DNA from: JADKIH01 sp031411835
GTDB taxonomy: Bacteria; Bacteroidota; Bacteroidia; AKYH767-A; 2013-40CM-41-45
Assembly: GCA_031411835.1 (NCBI GenBank)
Contig: JANOBV010000349.1
Span: 1 to 25,282 of the forward strand
Length of the DNA stretch: 25,282 nt
Reading direction: 5' to 3'
Shown: positions 15,388 to 22,715 of the stretch, piece after piece
How the letters are laid out: the number at the start of each line of letters is the position of its first letter
Numbering within the stretch: position 1 is the stretch's first letter
Translations under genes and position numbers: made by a program
Notes under the pieces: generated by a model
Seen by the model: only the letters and a program-made list of their open reading frames with translations
What the model was told of the DNA's origin: nothing
Database searches by the model: none

Positions 15388-16497
15388 ATGTTTCTCAAAA
15401 AATTGTCGCTTGTCAACTTTAAAAATTACGAATCTGTCGATCTTGAATTATCGTCAGGCGTAAATGCCTTTACGGGTGGCAATGGCGAAGGGAAAACGAA
15501 TTTGCTCGATGCAATCCATTATTTGGTCATGTGCAAGAGTTATTTCAACTCATCTGATTTACAAAATGTGAAAAAGGGCGAAGATCTTTTTGTGATGCAA
15601 GGGGTATTTGAATTGAATGGAGTAGATGAATCGATTTCTTGCGGATTCAAAAAAGGGCAGAAAAAAGTCCTAAAGCGGAATCAGAAAGAGTATGATCGAT
15701 TGGCAGATCACATCGGATTAATACCCGTTGTGATGATCTCGCCGACAGATGTGAGTTTGATCACGGATGGGAGTGAAGATAGAAGACGTTTTCTCGATAG
15801 CATCGTTTCTCAATTTGACCGTGTTTATCTGGATGACTTGATCAGTTACGGTCGTGTGATCTCGCAACGAAACGCATATTTAAAACATGCATATCAGTCG
15901 AGAAAGTTTGATGCAGATTCATTGTCGATATGGGATGAGCAACTGATTCCAATCGGAAACAGAATTCATGAGGTCAGACAAAAATTCATAGAAGAATTGA
16001 TACCTATCTTTGCCCGCTATTATGATTTTATTTCGGGAGGCAAAGAAAGCATTGATATAAAATATGATTCTGATTTGAATGAACATTCATTTTCAGAATT
16101 GCTGCAGAAATCATTGGAGAAAGATAAAGTACTTCAATACACAACATCAGGAACACACAGAGATGATCTTGTCTTTATGATCAATGGATTTCCGGTAAAG
16201 AAATTCGCATCGCAAGGACAACAAAAATCATTTCTCATTGCAATGAAATTAGCGCAATTTGATTTCATCGCTCAGCTAAAGAGAATGAAACCGATTTTAT
16301 TACTCGACGACATCTACGAAAAACTCGACGACAATCGAATTAGTCGATTAATGGAATTAGTCAGCAAGCACAATTTCGGACAGATCTTTATCACCGATAC
16401 ACATCTCGATAGAGTGCAAGAAATTTTCGAGCGGATAGGGGAAGAGGTCCGTTGCTTTGAAGTTGAAGGGATGGCTGTAGCAGTATTGGATAATTAG
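15388..16497 (+). CDS. recF: DNA replication and repair protein RecF
   Basis: A 369-aa SMC-like ATPase that helps load RecA at single-strand gaps with RecO and RecR. Domain signs are an N-terminal strand LKKLSLVNFKNYESVDLEL, Walker A GGNGEGKT (30-37), the RecF block VVMISPTDVSLITDG, and DRRRFLDSIVSQFD. The ABC signature region is FASQGQQKSFLIAMKLA, and Walker B is PILLLDDIYEKLDD (302-315) followed by the D-loop. Length is typical. dnaA and dnaN are not nearby, so this is not the classical dnaA-dnaN-recF origin cluster. It is followed by a DciA/DUF721 gene, a common arrangement. The last base of the stop codon is the first base of a perfect 19-bp inverted repeat. Confidence 0.96.
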   Translation: MFLKKLSLVNFKNYESVDLELSSGVNAFTGGNGEGKTNLLDAIHYLVMCKSYFNSSDLQNVKKGEDLFVMQGVFELNGVDESISCGFKKGQKKVLKRNQKEYDRLADHIGLIPVVMISPTDVSLITDGSEDRRRFLDSIVSQFDRVYLDDLISYGRVISQRNAYLKHAYQSRKFDADSLSIWDEQLIPIGNRIHEVRQKFIEELIPIFARYYDFISGGKESIDIKYDSDLNEHSFSELLQKSLEKDKVLQYTTSGTHRDDLVFMINGFPVKKFASQGQQKSFLIAMKLAQFDFIAQLKRMKPILLLDDIYEKLDDNRISRLMELVSKHNFGQIFITDTHLDRVQEIFERIGEEVRCFEVEGMAVAVLDN

Positions 16498-16559
16498 GTC
16501 AAAGGTCAAGGGTCAAAGGTGAATGCTGAGCTGACCCTTGACCTTTGACCATTGACCTA
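16497..16559. repeat. Heptad inverted repeat after recF
   Basis: A perfect 19-bp inverted repeat (GGTCAAAGGTCAAGGGTCA at 16497-16515, complement at 16532-16550). Each arm continues to 28 bases as four degenerate 7-bp units: GGTCAAA-type on the left (16497-16524) and TGACCTT-type on the right (16532-16559). It begins on the last base of the recF stop. It may act as a terminator-like hairpin, but no T-run follows. Confidence 0.8.
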
Positions 16560-16622
16560 GAGAAAAATAGTTTGTTCAATCCCAAGTAAAAGACTTTCCC
16601 AAAAAAACTACCTTTAACAGAA

Positions 16623-16922
16623 ATGAAATCCTACCGCAAATCCAACGACCTAAGCATAAAAGAAGCTTTGGAAGCTATGATCAAATCGTATCGATTAGAA
16701 GATAAGATGAATCATGTGCGGATCATCAATGCGTGGGAAAAAGTGATGGGGCCTGCTGTTGCTCATCGCACACTGGAAATTAAGATCATCGACAAAACAC
16801 TTTGGGTTGCGCTTTCGTCAGCATCTCTTCGTCAAGAACTTTTTATGGCGAAGGAAAAAATTATTTCTTCGTTGAATGAAGAAGTACAGGCAGACGTGTT
16901 GACTGAAATTGTTTTTAAGTAA
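16623..16922 (+). CDS. DciA/DUF721-family protein
   Basis: A 99-aa protein with the DUF721 (DciA-like) pattern: an N-terminal helix SIKEALEAMIKSYRLEDKM, then IINAWEKVMGPAVAHRT (34-50), LWVALSSASLRQELFMAKEKII (65-86) and a final strand ending EIVFK. DciA is the ancestral loader of the replicative helicase in bacteria that lack DnaC/DnaI. In Bacteroidota this short form usually lies next to recF, as here. The start at 16623 is the first ATG after the heptad repeat and gives the normal N-terminus. Helicase loading is inferred from the family. The stop codon is the first three bases of the next inverted repeat. Confidence 0.85.
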   Translation: MKSYRKSNDLSIKEALEAMIKSYRLEDKMNHVRIINAWEKVMGPAVAHRTLEIKIIDKTLWVALSSASLRQELFMAKEKIISSLNEEVQADVLTEIVFK

Positions 16923-17062
16923 TGAAGAATGAAGAATGAAAAAAGAAAAATAAAAAAAGGAGGCCAATTTGAAATTGCCTCCTTTTTTTATGCTGATAGA
17001 ATGCACTCAAATGAAAAATAGTGTACTCTTATTTTTCATTTTTCATTCTTCATTTTTCATTA
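16920..17062. repeat. Heptad inverted-repeat element between the DciA gene and ndk
   Basis: Arms 16920-16950 and 17032-17062 are 31-base inverted copies with two mismatches, built of 7-bp units of the type GAATGAA (left) and TTTTTCA (right). The left arm starts at the TAA stop of the DciA gene; the right arm ends six bases before the ndk stop. The interior (about 81 bases) holds the terminator at 16952-16989. Confidence 0.75.
16952..16989. terminator. Bidirectional rho-independent terminator
   Basis: Stem GGAGGC with GCCTCC, extended by AATTT and AAATT with one bulged C, flanked by a 7-base A-run on the left and a 7-base T-run on the right. It therefore works in both directions, for the DciA gene and for convergent ndk. 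Confidence 0.85.
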
Positions 17063-17068
17063 TTTTTT

Positions 17069-17485
17069 TTAAAATCGTTCCGTTCCAGCAAAGAAAAAGT
17101 TCCCTTCAATCGCAGCATTTTCATCGCTATCCGAACCATGAACAGCATTGGCTTCGATTGATTTTGCATAAAGATTTCTGATCGTTCCTTTTTCTGCTTT
17201 AGCAGGATCAGTTGCACCGATTAGTTTACGGAAGTCTTCGATCGCATTTTCTTTTTCAAGAATGCAAGCCACGATTGGACCTGAAGACATATATTTTACA
17301 AGGTCATTGTAGAATGGACGCTCTTTGTGAACTGCATAGAATTCACCTGCACGCTCAGGTGTCAATTGAGTGTATTTCATTGCAACGATACGGAAGCCCG
17401 CTTCATTGATCTTTGCGAGGATAGCTCCGATGTAGTTATTTGCAACTCCATCCGGTTTGATCATCGTAAATGTTCTGTTTGTCAT
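17069..17485 (-). CDS. ndk: Nucleoside diphosphate kinase
   Basis: A 138-aa enzyme that transfers the gamma phosphate from ATP to NDPs through a phospho-histidine, balancing NTP and dNTP pools. Hallmarks are FTMIKPDGV at the start (Lys10), the Kpn-loop region around residues 90-105, RNLYAKSIEANAVHGSDS (103-120) with catalytic His116, and SDENAAIE. The start at 17485 (MTNRTFTM) is the family start. The in-frame extension to 17548 is Lys-rich translation of an A-rich leader and is rejected. It is the last gene after the transhydrogenase operon, 74 bases downstream of pntB. It converges on the DciA gene, with a shared terminator. Confidence 0.97.
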   Translation of the reverse strand: MTNRTFTMIKPDGVANNYIGAILAKINEAGFRIVAMKYTQLTPERAGEFYAVHKERPFYNDLVKYMSSGPIVACILEKENAIEDFRKLIGATDPAKAEKGTIRNLYAKSIEANAVHGSDSDENAAIEGNFFFAGTERF

Positions 17486-17523
17486 AATTTTATTTTTTAT
17501 TTTTTTTCTTTTATTTTTTTTTT
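17486..17523 (-). promoter_or_regulatory. Very A-rich leader upstream of ndk
   Basis: On the minus strand the 38 bases before the ndk start are almost all A with scattered T and G. A-rich leaders replace Shine-Dalgarno sites in many Bacteroidota and favour strong translation; this one is unusually long. Confidence 0.5.
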
Positions 17524-17559
17524 CGTCCTTCGAACTACGAAAAACCATTTTTCTATTGC

Positions 17560-18945
17560 TTATAGAGATTTAATCTCAGTAACTAATTTAGTAAGCGCAG
17601 CTTTTGCATCACCAAAAAGCATTGACGTTTTCGGATCGTAGAATAATTGATTTTCAATTCCTGCATAGCCGGCATTCATACTTCGTTTATTGATGATGAT
17701 ATGTTTTGCAGCTTCAACATCAAGAATTGGCATTCCATAAATAGGAGAGGCAGGGTCTGTTTTAGCAGCCGGATTTACAACATCATTTGCACCAACAACA
17801 AGAACTACATCTGTCGATGCGAATTCAGGATTGATCTCATCCATTTCAGCAAGTTTTCCGTAGTCGACATTACTTTCTGCAAGCAATACATTCATGTGCC
17901 CGGGCATACGACCGGCAACAGGATGGATTGCATATTTCACTTGAACACCACGCTCTTCGAGTACCAATTCTAATTCATGAATGATATGTTGGGCTTGTGC
18001 AACTGCTAAACCATAGCCGGGAACGATGATTACTTTTTTAGAATAGTTCAAAAGAACAGCTGCATCACTAATAGAAATATCTTTGATCGTTCCGCTCATA
18101 GCAGCACTTTCTCCTGTTGCGGCATTTTCTCCAAAGGCCCCGAAGATCACATTGAACAGCGGACGATTCATTGCGCGACACATTTCAAGTGTAAGAATTG
18201 TACCTGCAGATCCAACAAGAATACCACCGGTTAACATTACTTGATTGTCGTATAAGAATCCGCCAAAGGCAGCTGCAAGACCAGTGAAGGAGTTGAGTAA
18301 AGAAATTACAACAGGCATATCTGCTCCACCAATTGGCACAACGAACAAGACTCCATATAATAAAGCCAGTGCAAATGTTCCATAAAGAAGAACACTGCTT
18401 TCAGTTCCTGACATGGTAACATACACTGCAGCGCCAACAGTTACAAGCATCATGATCAAGTTGATGAAATTGTAATTCGGCAATCTGATCGATTTACTAA
18501 GTGTACCATTCAACTTCAAGAATGCAATGATACTTCCTGAGAAAGAAACGGAACCAATAACAAGTCCTGCCATGATGATTGCAATTCTACTAGTTGCACC
18601 AACATTATGATGGAATTCAAGTAATGAAATCAGGGCAGCACAAGCTCCACCCATACCATTGAAGAGTGAAACCATCTCCGGCATGGAAGTCATTTTTACT
18701 TTCTTTGCCGCAACAAATCCGATGATACTTCCAATTGCTAAAGCTAATCCGATAAGTATGTATATGATTGAAGCAACTTCGCCTTCATGCAAAAAAATTG
18801 TTCCGGCAACAGCTAGTGTCATACCAAAAGCTGCCCACAGATTTCCTCTTCGTGCAGTTTGTGGTCCACTGAGCATCTTCAGTCCTATAACAAAAGTCAC
18901 TGAAGCAAATAAATAAATTATATCAAGTATATTTTTAGTCGTCAT
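17560..18945 (-). CDS. pntB: NAD(P) transhydrogenase subunit beta
   Basis: A 461-aa inner-membrane subunit of the proton-translocating transhydrogenase, which uses the proton gradient to drive hydride transfer from NADH to NADP+. The first about 270 residues hold multiple TM helices (domain II). The C-terminal domain III binds NADP(H): VPGYGLAVAQAQH (308-320), HPVAGRMPGHMNVLLAE (341-357), VGANDVVNPAA (384-394) and the lid/loop region KRSMNAGYAGIEN (420-432). All are intact and the length is normal. It is the last of the split three-subunit pnt set, 14 bases after pntAB. Confidence 0.96.
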   Translation of the reverse strand: MTTKNILDIIYLFASVTFVIGLKMLSGPQTARRGNLWAAFGMTLAVAGTIFLHEGEVASIIYILIGLALAIGSIIGFVAAKKVKMTSMPEMVSLFNGMGGACAALISLLEFHHNVGATSRIAIIMAGLVIGSVSFSGSIIAFLKLNGTLSKSIRLPNYNFINLIMMLVTVGAAVYVTMSGTESSVLLYGTFALALLYGVLFVVPIGGADMPVVISLLNSFTGLAAAFGGFLYDNQVMLTGGILVGSAGTILTLEMCRAMNRPLFNVIFGAFGENAATGESAAMSGTIKDISISDAAVLLNYSKKVIIVPGYGLAVAQAQHIIHELELVLEERGVQVKYAIHPVAGRMPGHMNVLLAESNVDYGKLAEMDEINPEFASTDVVLVVGANDVVNPAAKTDPASPIYGMPILDVEAAKHIIINKRSMNAGYAGIENQLFYDPKTSMLFGDAKAALTKLVTEIKSL

Positions 18946-18959
18946 AATTCCGCAGAAAA

Positions 18960-19274
18960 TTATTTTTTAGCCTTCTTCTTAAACATTTCCAACATTCTGT
19001 CAGTCACTACAAATCCGCCAACAACATTCAGTGTACCAAGTATCACTGCAACAAAACCGAGGCTAAGCAAAAGTGTTTGATCTGATTCAGTGTTCAACAT
19101 TACGATAATTGAACCGACAACGACCACACCATGGATGGCATTTGCGCCGGACATTAGTGGTGTATGTAAAACAGAAGGTACTTTGCCGATTACTTCAACT
19201 CCCACGAAAATGGAAAGGATGAGAACATAAATTTTATCGATGTGTTCACCGATGAATGAGATTAATTCGTTCAT
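18960..19274 (-). CDS. pntAB: NAD(P) transhydrogenase subunit alpha part 2 (membrane part)
   Basis: A 104-aa subunit with three TM helices carrying the membrane part of subunit alpha. Family blocks are VGVEVIGKVPSVLHTPLMSGANAIHGVVVVG (24-54), cited here only by its ends VGVEVIGKVP and NAIHGVVVVG, and VILGTLNVVGGFVVTDRML (77-95). In E. coli this part is fused to the NAD domain; here it is separate, as in Rhodospirillum rubrum. It is followed after 14 bases by pntB and preceded after 3 bases by a small helical gene that is not part of the usual set. Confidence 0.93.
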   Translation of the reverse strand: MNELISFIGEHIDKIYVLILSIFVGVEVIGKVPSVLHTPLMSGANAIHGVVVVGSIIVMLNTESDQTLLLSLGFVAVILGTLNVVGGFVVTDRMLEMFKKKAKK

Positions 19275-19277
19275 TTT

Positions 19278-19640
19278 TTAATTTAAATTTTCCTGGAATT
19301 TTATAACTCTCAGGGTTGCTTCAAGAACTTCAATCATGCTTTTACCTTGATTGATGATCATGTGACTATTATTAAGATTTACTTTTTCGTATTCTAAAGA
19401 ACGTTCATACCAGTACATGCAATTTTTTGCTTCTTGAATGAAAACACATAATAAGTGATAAAATTCAAGTGGTTTCTTGCAAGAATGGATATTCTCCGAA
19501 GCAGCTTCAAGAGAAGCGCATGATGAACGTAATTTCTTGTTAAGAAAAATGTCGACATGATTCTCATCTGTTTCAAGAGCAGACAATAGAATCGATTGTG
19601 CAAAAGATTCTGTCCAATTTTTAAAGTTAAGATCTTGCAT
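19278..19640 (-). CDS. Small helical protein, possibly four-helix-bundle (23S rRNA IVP-like)
   Basis: A 120-aa protein without a signal peptide, predicted all-helical. The central part (residues 37-72) shows RSSCASLEAASENI followed by EFYHLLCVFIQEAKNCMYWYERSLE. This is reminiscent of the four-helix-bundle family related to the protein encoded in 23S rRNA intervening sequences (an R..S..S....EG... segment followed by a helix with a conserved ..A..S..E). The match is weak and by eye. The gene is inserted between pntAA (17 bases away) and pntAB (3 bases away), so it is clearly co-transcribed with them. No transhydrogenase role is known for such a protein. Confidence 0.6.
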   Translation of the reverse strand: MQDLNFKNWTESFAQSILLSALETDENHVDIFLNKKLRSSCASLEAASENIHSCKKPLEFYHLLCVFIQEAKNCMYWYERSLEYEKVNLNNSHMIINQGKSMIEVLEATLRVIKFQENLN

Positions 19641-19657
19641 GTGTTGTGTGTTTTAGA

Positions 19658-20788
19658 TCAAGCACTCACTGCAATTTTAAGTGATGGGTGTACTGCCTGA
19701 CCTTTGTGTACTATGAGTGAACCTTTTGTAATTTCTTCTTCCATTTCCCATTTGAATCCCTCGTGTGTGGCAAGGTGGAGTAGGAAGGCTTGAATATTTT
19801 TTGCGTAAAGCTCAGATGCATTCAATGGAAGTAAACTTGGTAAATTAGATTCACCTATGATTGTAACTCCATTTTTGACAACCGTTTTATTGACTTCACT
19901 CATCGTGCAATTTCCGCCTTGTGAAACGGCCATATCTACGATCACTGAACCCATTTTCATACTCTTCACCATATCATCTGTGACTAATACCGGAGCTTTT
20001 CTTCCGGGAATAAGAGCAGTAGTGATAACAAGATCTGCTTCAGAAATATGTTTTGCAATTAGAACTTGTTGGTTTTTCAAAAACTCATCAGAGACACCTT
20101 TTACATAACCACCTTCAAGTTTAACAGATGCATCGCCTTTCACTTCGATGAATTTTCCACCTAGCGATTCAACTTGTTCTTTTGTTTCCGGACGGATATC
20201 AGATACTTCAACGATAGCTCCTAAACGTTTCGCAGTTGCAATGGCTTGAAGTCCGGCAACACCGGCACCCATGATCACAACTTTTGAAGGCTTGATCGTT
20301 CCGGCAGCAGTCATTAATAGCGGGAAAATTTTCCCTAGAGCTGCTGCACCGATCAATACAGCTTTGTAACCGGCAAGGTTTGCTTGCGAGCTAAGAACGT
20401 CCATTTTCTGTGCACGAGAAATACGCGGAATAGCATCCATTGAGAAAGCGCTAATTCCGGCAGTCTGACAAGCTTCAACGATCGCTTGATTAGTAGAAGC
20501 ATACATCATGGAAATGAGTATACTATCTTTTTTCATTAAAGCGATTTCAGAAGGAGTAGGAGCATTTACTTTGAGGATCACATCAGCATCACGATAAATT
20601 GCATTCGGATCATCAATGATTTTCGCTCCTGCTTTTTCGTAAGAAGAATTGTCAAAGTAGGAATTCAGACCTGCGTCTTTTTCGATATTTACTTCAAAAC
20701 CTGCTTTAATCAGTGATTGAGCTACTTCCGGTGTTATAGCCACGCGGCGTTCAAAATCATTCTTTTCTTTGGGAACGTTTACTTTCAC
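19658..20788 (-). CDS. pntAA: NAD(P) transhydrogenase subunit alpha part 1 (NAD-binding)
   Basis: A 376-aa soluble domain I subunit that binds NAD(H). It belongs to the alanine dehydrogenase/PntA N-terminal superfamily: RRVAITP (14-20) and PRISRAQKMDVLSSQANLAG (121-140). The Rossmann motif is VVIMGAGVAGLQAIATAKRLGA with GAGVAG at 174-179 and an acidic residue (Asp197) that selects NAD over NADP. There are no TM helices in the C-terminus, confirming the split arrangement. It is first in the operon pntAA, small helical gene, pntAB, pntB, probably continuing to ndk. It is divergent from the small protein gene at 20902 across 113 bases. Confidence 0.95.
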   Translation of the reverse strand: MKVNVPKEKNDFERRVAITPEVAQSLIKAGFEVNIEKDAGLNSYFDNSSYEKAGAKIIDDPNAIYRDADVILKVNAPTPSEIALMKKDSILISMMYASTNQAIVEACQTAGISAFSMDAIPRISRAQKMDVLSSQANLAGYKAVLIGAAALGKIFPLLMTAAGTIKPSKVVIMGAGVAGLQAIATAKRLGAIVEVSDIRPETKEQVESLGGKFIEVKGDASVKLEGGYVKGVSDEFLKNQQVLIAKHISEADLVITTALIPGRKAPVLVTDDMVKSMKMGSVIVDMAVSQGGNCTMSEVNKTVVKNGVTIIGESNLPSLLPLNASELYAKNIQAFLLHLATHEGFKWEMEEEITKGSLIVHKGQAVHPSLKIAVSA

Positions 20789-20885
20789 TTATACTGTTTT
20801 TGCTTGAAAAATATAATTGCGCAAATAAAACAATAAAATTTGGTTTATCATACAAATATCCTGACCTCCATTTTAATGAAACGAT

Positions 20886-20893
20886 TATATTTG
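20886..20893 (+). promoter_or_regulatory. Candidate -7 element (TATATTTG) with near-leaderless start
   Basis: Exact TAnnTTTG match only eight bases before the first ATG at 20902, so transcription would begin within a few bases of the start codon. Confidence 0.5.
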
Positions 20894-20901
20894 CAGTAAT
20901 T

Positions 20902-21186
20902 ATGATGAAATTAACGCAACATACTCTCGACAAGATCGAAGATCTTTTGACCATGGCCGGTTATAAAGTTCGAAATGAAAAAGGCAACTTTAAATCAGGA
21001 ACTTGTCAGATCGATACTTCTAAGATCATTGTATTGAATAAGTTTGCTCCTGTGGAAGCAAAAGTATCGTACTTGATTGAAGCCATCCAAGGACTAAATT
21101 TGGATGAGTCGTTACTCGACGAAAAGAATTTAAAACTGCTACAGGAAATCCGCCAGACAGAGATCAATCTCTTATCGGCTTCATAA
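20902..21186 (+). CDS. Small conserved protein of unknown function
   Basis: A 94-aa cytoplasmic protein starting MMKLTQHTLD. It begins with a helix (TLDKIEDLLTMAGYKVR), has a short beta region (GTCQIDTSKIIVLNKFA) and ends with a helical tail (DEKNLKLLQEIRQTEINLL). I have no named family for it. The start is taken at 20902 because a -7 element lies just upstream and a longer reading from 20800 would run through that promoter; the second ATG at 20905 is equally possible. It lies 21 bases before the metallo-hydrolase gene and forms a two-gene operon with it. Confidence 0.75.
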   Translation: MMKLTQHTLDKIEDLLTMAGYKVRNEKGNFKSGTCQIDTSKIIVLNKFAPVEAKVSYLIEAIQGLNLDESLLDEKNLKLLQEIRQTEINLLSAS

Positions 21187-21207
21187 TTTCTTTGTAGAAA
21201 TTCCAAT

Positions 21208-21972
21208 ATGAAATTTACCTTTTTAGGGACAGGCACTTCTCAAGGAGTTCCAATGATTGGTTGTAAATGTGAAGTTTGTACTTCTACTGATTTAAAGGAT
21301 AAGCGTTTACGTTCATCTTTGATGGTGGAGTCTGGATCACATCGCTTGGTCATTGATTCCGGTCCCGATTTTCGTCAGCAAATGCTTCGCGAAAAGGTGG
21401 ATAAATTAGATGGAATTGTTTTTACGCATGAGCATAAAGATCATATTGCAGGATTGGATGACGTTCGAGCATTCAATTATCTCAATCGTAAGCCAATGGA
21501 AGTATATGCAACTGAAGAAGTTCAGCTTGCTTTAAAAAGAGAATTCTTTTATATTTTCAATGGCGATAATTATCCGGGCATTCCAAAAATCAATTTACAT
21601 ACAATTGACGAGCAGCCATTTGAAGCTTCCGGAATAAAGTTTATTCCAATTCCTGTTATGCATCTGAAATTGCCTGTACTCGGATTTAGAGTTGGAGGTT
21701 TTTCCTACATCACTGATGCCAATTTTATTTCTGATAAATCGAAGGAACTACTTTTTAATTCAGACGTTCTTGTTTTAAACTCTTTGAGAAGAGAAAAACA
21801 CGTTTCTCATTTTAATCTGGAAGAAGCAATTGAACTTGTCAATGAGCTCAAGCCGAAGATGACTTATTTGACACACATTTCGCATCAACTTGGGAAGCAT
21901 GAGGAAGTAGAGAAGGAGTTGCCGGAAAATATTCGGTTGGCTTATGATGGATTAGTTGTGGCGACTGGTTAG
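21208..21972 (+). CDS. PhnP-like metallo-beta-lactamase-fold hydrolase
   Basis: A 254-aa MBL-fold phosphodiesterase-like enzyme. The start MKFTFLGTGTSQGVPMIGC is typical. The Cys cluster GCKCEVC (Cys19, Cys21, Cys24) matches the structural zinc loop described for E. coli PhnP. The catalytic metal motif THEHKDH gives His74, His76, Asp78 and His79; further ligands are expected at the VMHLKLP histidine, the YITDANF aspartate and the THISHQLGKH segment near the C-terminus. The enzyme should be active on phosphodiesters. PhnP in C-P lyase pathways cleaves cyclic ribose phosphates, but no phn genes are near, so the substrate here is open. No export signal. Second gene of a two-gene operon, followed by a 743-bp repeat-rich gap. 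Confidence 0.9.
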   Translation: MKFTFLGTGTSQGVPMIGCKCEVCTSTDLKDKRLRSSLMVESGSHRLVIDSGPDFRQQMLREKVDKLDGIVFTHEHKDHIAGLDDVRAFNYLNRKPMEVYATEEVQLALKREFFYIFNGDNYPGIPKINLHTIDEQPFEASGIKFIPIPVMHLKLPVLGFRVGGFSYITDANFISDKSKELLFNSDVLVLNSLRREKHVSHFNLEEAIELVNELKPKMTYLTHISHQLGKHEEVEKELPENIRLAYDGLVVATG

Positions 21973-22096
21973 TTTTGATTGTAGTCTTTAAGGATAGGAT
22001 TAGCAGCGATTTAAGAGCAGCATCATTGATTTTACTTCAGACAACTTTTCATCGACATTCCTTTTTCGATGGGTGATGCATTGTCTGTGATCTTAT

Positions 22097-22314
22097 CGAT
22101 ATGTCGTCCCTAACGGGACTTGGGTTGATGGGAAGTGACTGTTTTTGCTTTGTAGTTGATGTGGTACAGGTTTTACCGATATGTCGTCCCTAACGGGACT
22201 TGGGTTGATGGGAAGTGACTGTTTTTGCTTTGTAGTTGATGTGGTATAGGTTTTGCCGATATGTCGTCCCTAACGGGACTTAGGTTGATGGGAAGTGACT
22301 GTTTTTTCTTTGTA
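22097..22314 (+). repeat. 80-bp tandem repeat with a GTCCC/GGGAC hairpin core, three copies
   Basis: Copies start at 22097, 22177 and 22257, exactly 80 bases apart. Copies 1 and 2 differ at only two positions; copy 3 is truncated after about 58 bases. Each carries ATGTCGTCCCTAACGGGACT, a GTCCC-TAAC-GGGAC hairpin. This looks like a REP-type palindromic repeat that has expanded in tandem. Confidence 0.85.
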
Positions 22315-22332
22315 ATGTATGGTTGGTTGACA

Positions 22333-22367
22333 TTTGGTTTTTAAAATCCTGCCAAATATTATATTTG
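22333..22367 (+). promoter_or_regulatory. Candidate promoter inside the repeat region
   Basis: TTTG at 22333-22336 and TATATTTG at 22360-22367, separated by 23 bases, fit the TTTG/TAnnTTTG pair. TTGACA (22327-22332) lies just upstream. Transcription would run through the inverted hairpin copies towards ffh. Confidence 0.35.
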
Positions 22368-22390
22368 TATTTTAGTCTAGCACTGACACA

Positions 22391-22410
22391 AGTCCCGTTA
22401 GGGACGACAT
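22391..22410 (-). repeat. Inverted copy of the hairpin core
   Basis: Exact reverse complement of ATGTCGTCCCTAACGGGACT from the 80-bp tandem units, without the rest of the unit. Confidence 0.85.
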
Positions 22411-22475
22411 CTTGGTAACATCTGACTGTCTAACGCAATACCACAAAGGTACTCAGTAAAAGATGCAGCGCCACC

Positions 22476-22500
22476 AGCCCCAGAGGGGCGACATATCGGT
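22476..22500 (-). repeat. Diverged inverted copy of the hairpin core with a compensatory change
   Basis: On the minus strand it reads CCGATATGTCG followed by a GCCCC-TCT-GGGGC hairpin. Compared with GTCCC/GGGAC, one T-A stem pair has become C-G, so pairing is kept while sequence changes. Confidence 0.7.
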
Positions 22501-22682
22501 GCACTACCAATAGTAAAATGAAAGAAAATCAATACTATATACTTGCAAAAAAGGCCTCTTGCCCTTCTAATAAAACAAAATTATCAAAGTAAAACTTTGC
22601 CAAACCTGATTGAGAACATTAAACTTTAAACAAAAAAGCCCTGTCCGCGAACTTTCCTCGACCAACATTAAACAATTTCTGC

Positions 22683-22690
22683 TAATTTCG
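22683..22690 (+). promoter_or_regulatory. Weak -7-like element (TAATTTCG) before ffh
   Basis: One mismatch to TAnnTTTG, 25 bases before the ffh ATG; same TTCG variant as before recF. Confidence 0.3.
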
Positions 22691-22715
22691 CACGACTCAA
22701 AAAAGAAGAAATTTT

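Larger units (their letters stand above)
21973..22715. other. 743-bp gene-free region made of repeats
   Basis: I see no credible protein gene in this stretch. It holds an 80-bp tandem repeat in three copies (22097-22314), two inverted hairpin copies (22391-22410, 22476-22500), a candidate promoter between them (22333-22367), and an AT-rich lead-in to ffh. Bases 21973-22096 and 22501-22682 show nothing I can name. Confidence 0.7.

Noticed and set aside
17519..17544. Inverted repeat TTTTTCGT/ACGAAAAA between pntB and ndk as a terminator
   Set aside because: On the transcribed strand the hairpin is followed by A, not T, so it does not fit a terminator; arms are only 8 bases.
17486..17548. N-terminal extension of ndk (Lys-rich, 21 residues)
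   Set aside because: It is translation of an A-rich leader; the family begins at MTNRTFTMIKPD.
17647..17973. 108-aa plus-strand open frame
   Set aside because: Antisense shadow of the pntB NADP-binding domain.
22097..22314. CRISPR-like array
   Set aside because: The whole 80-base unit repeats, with no variable spacers, and no cas genes are present.
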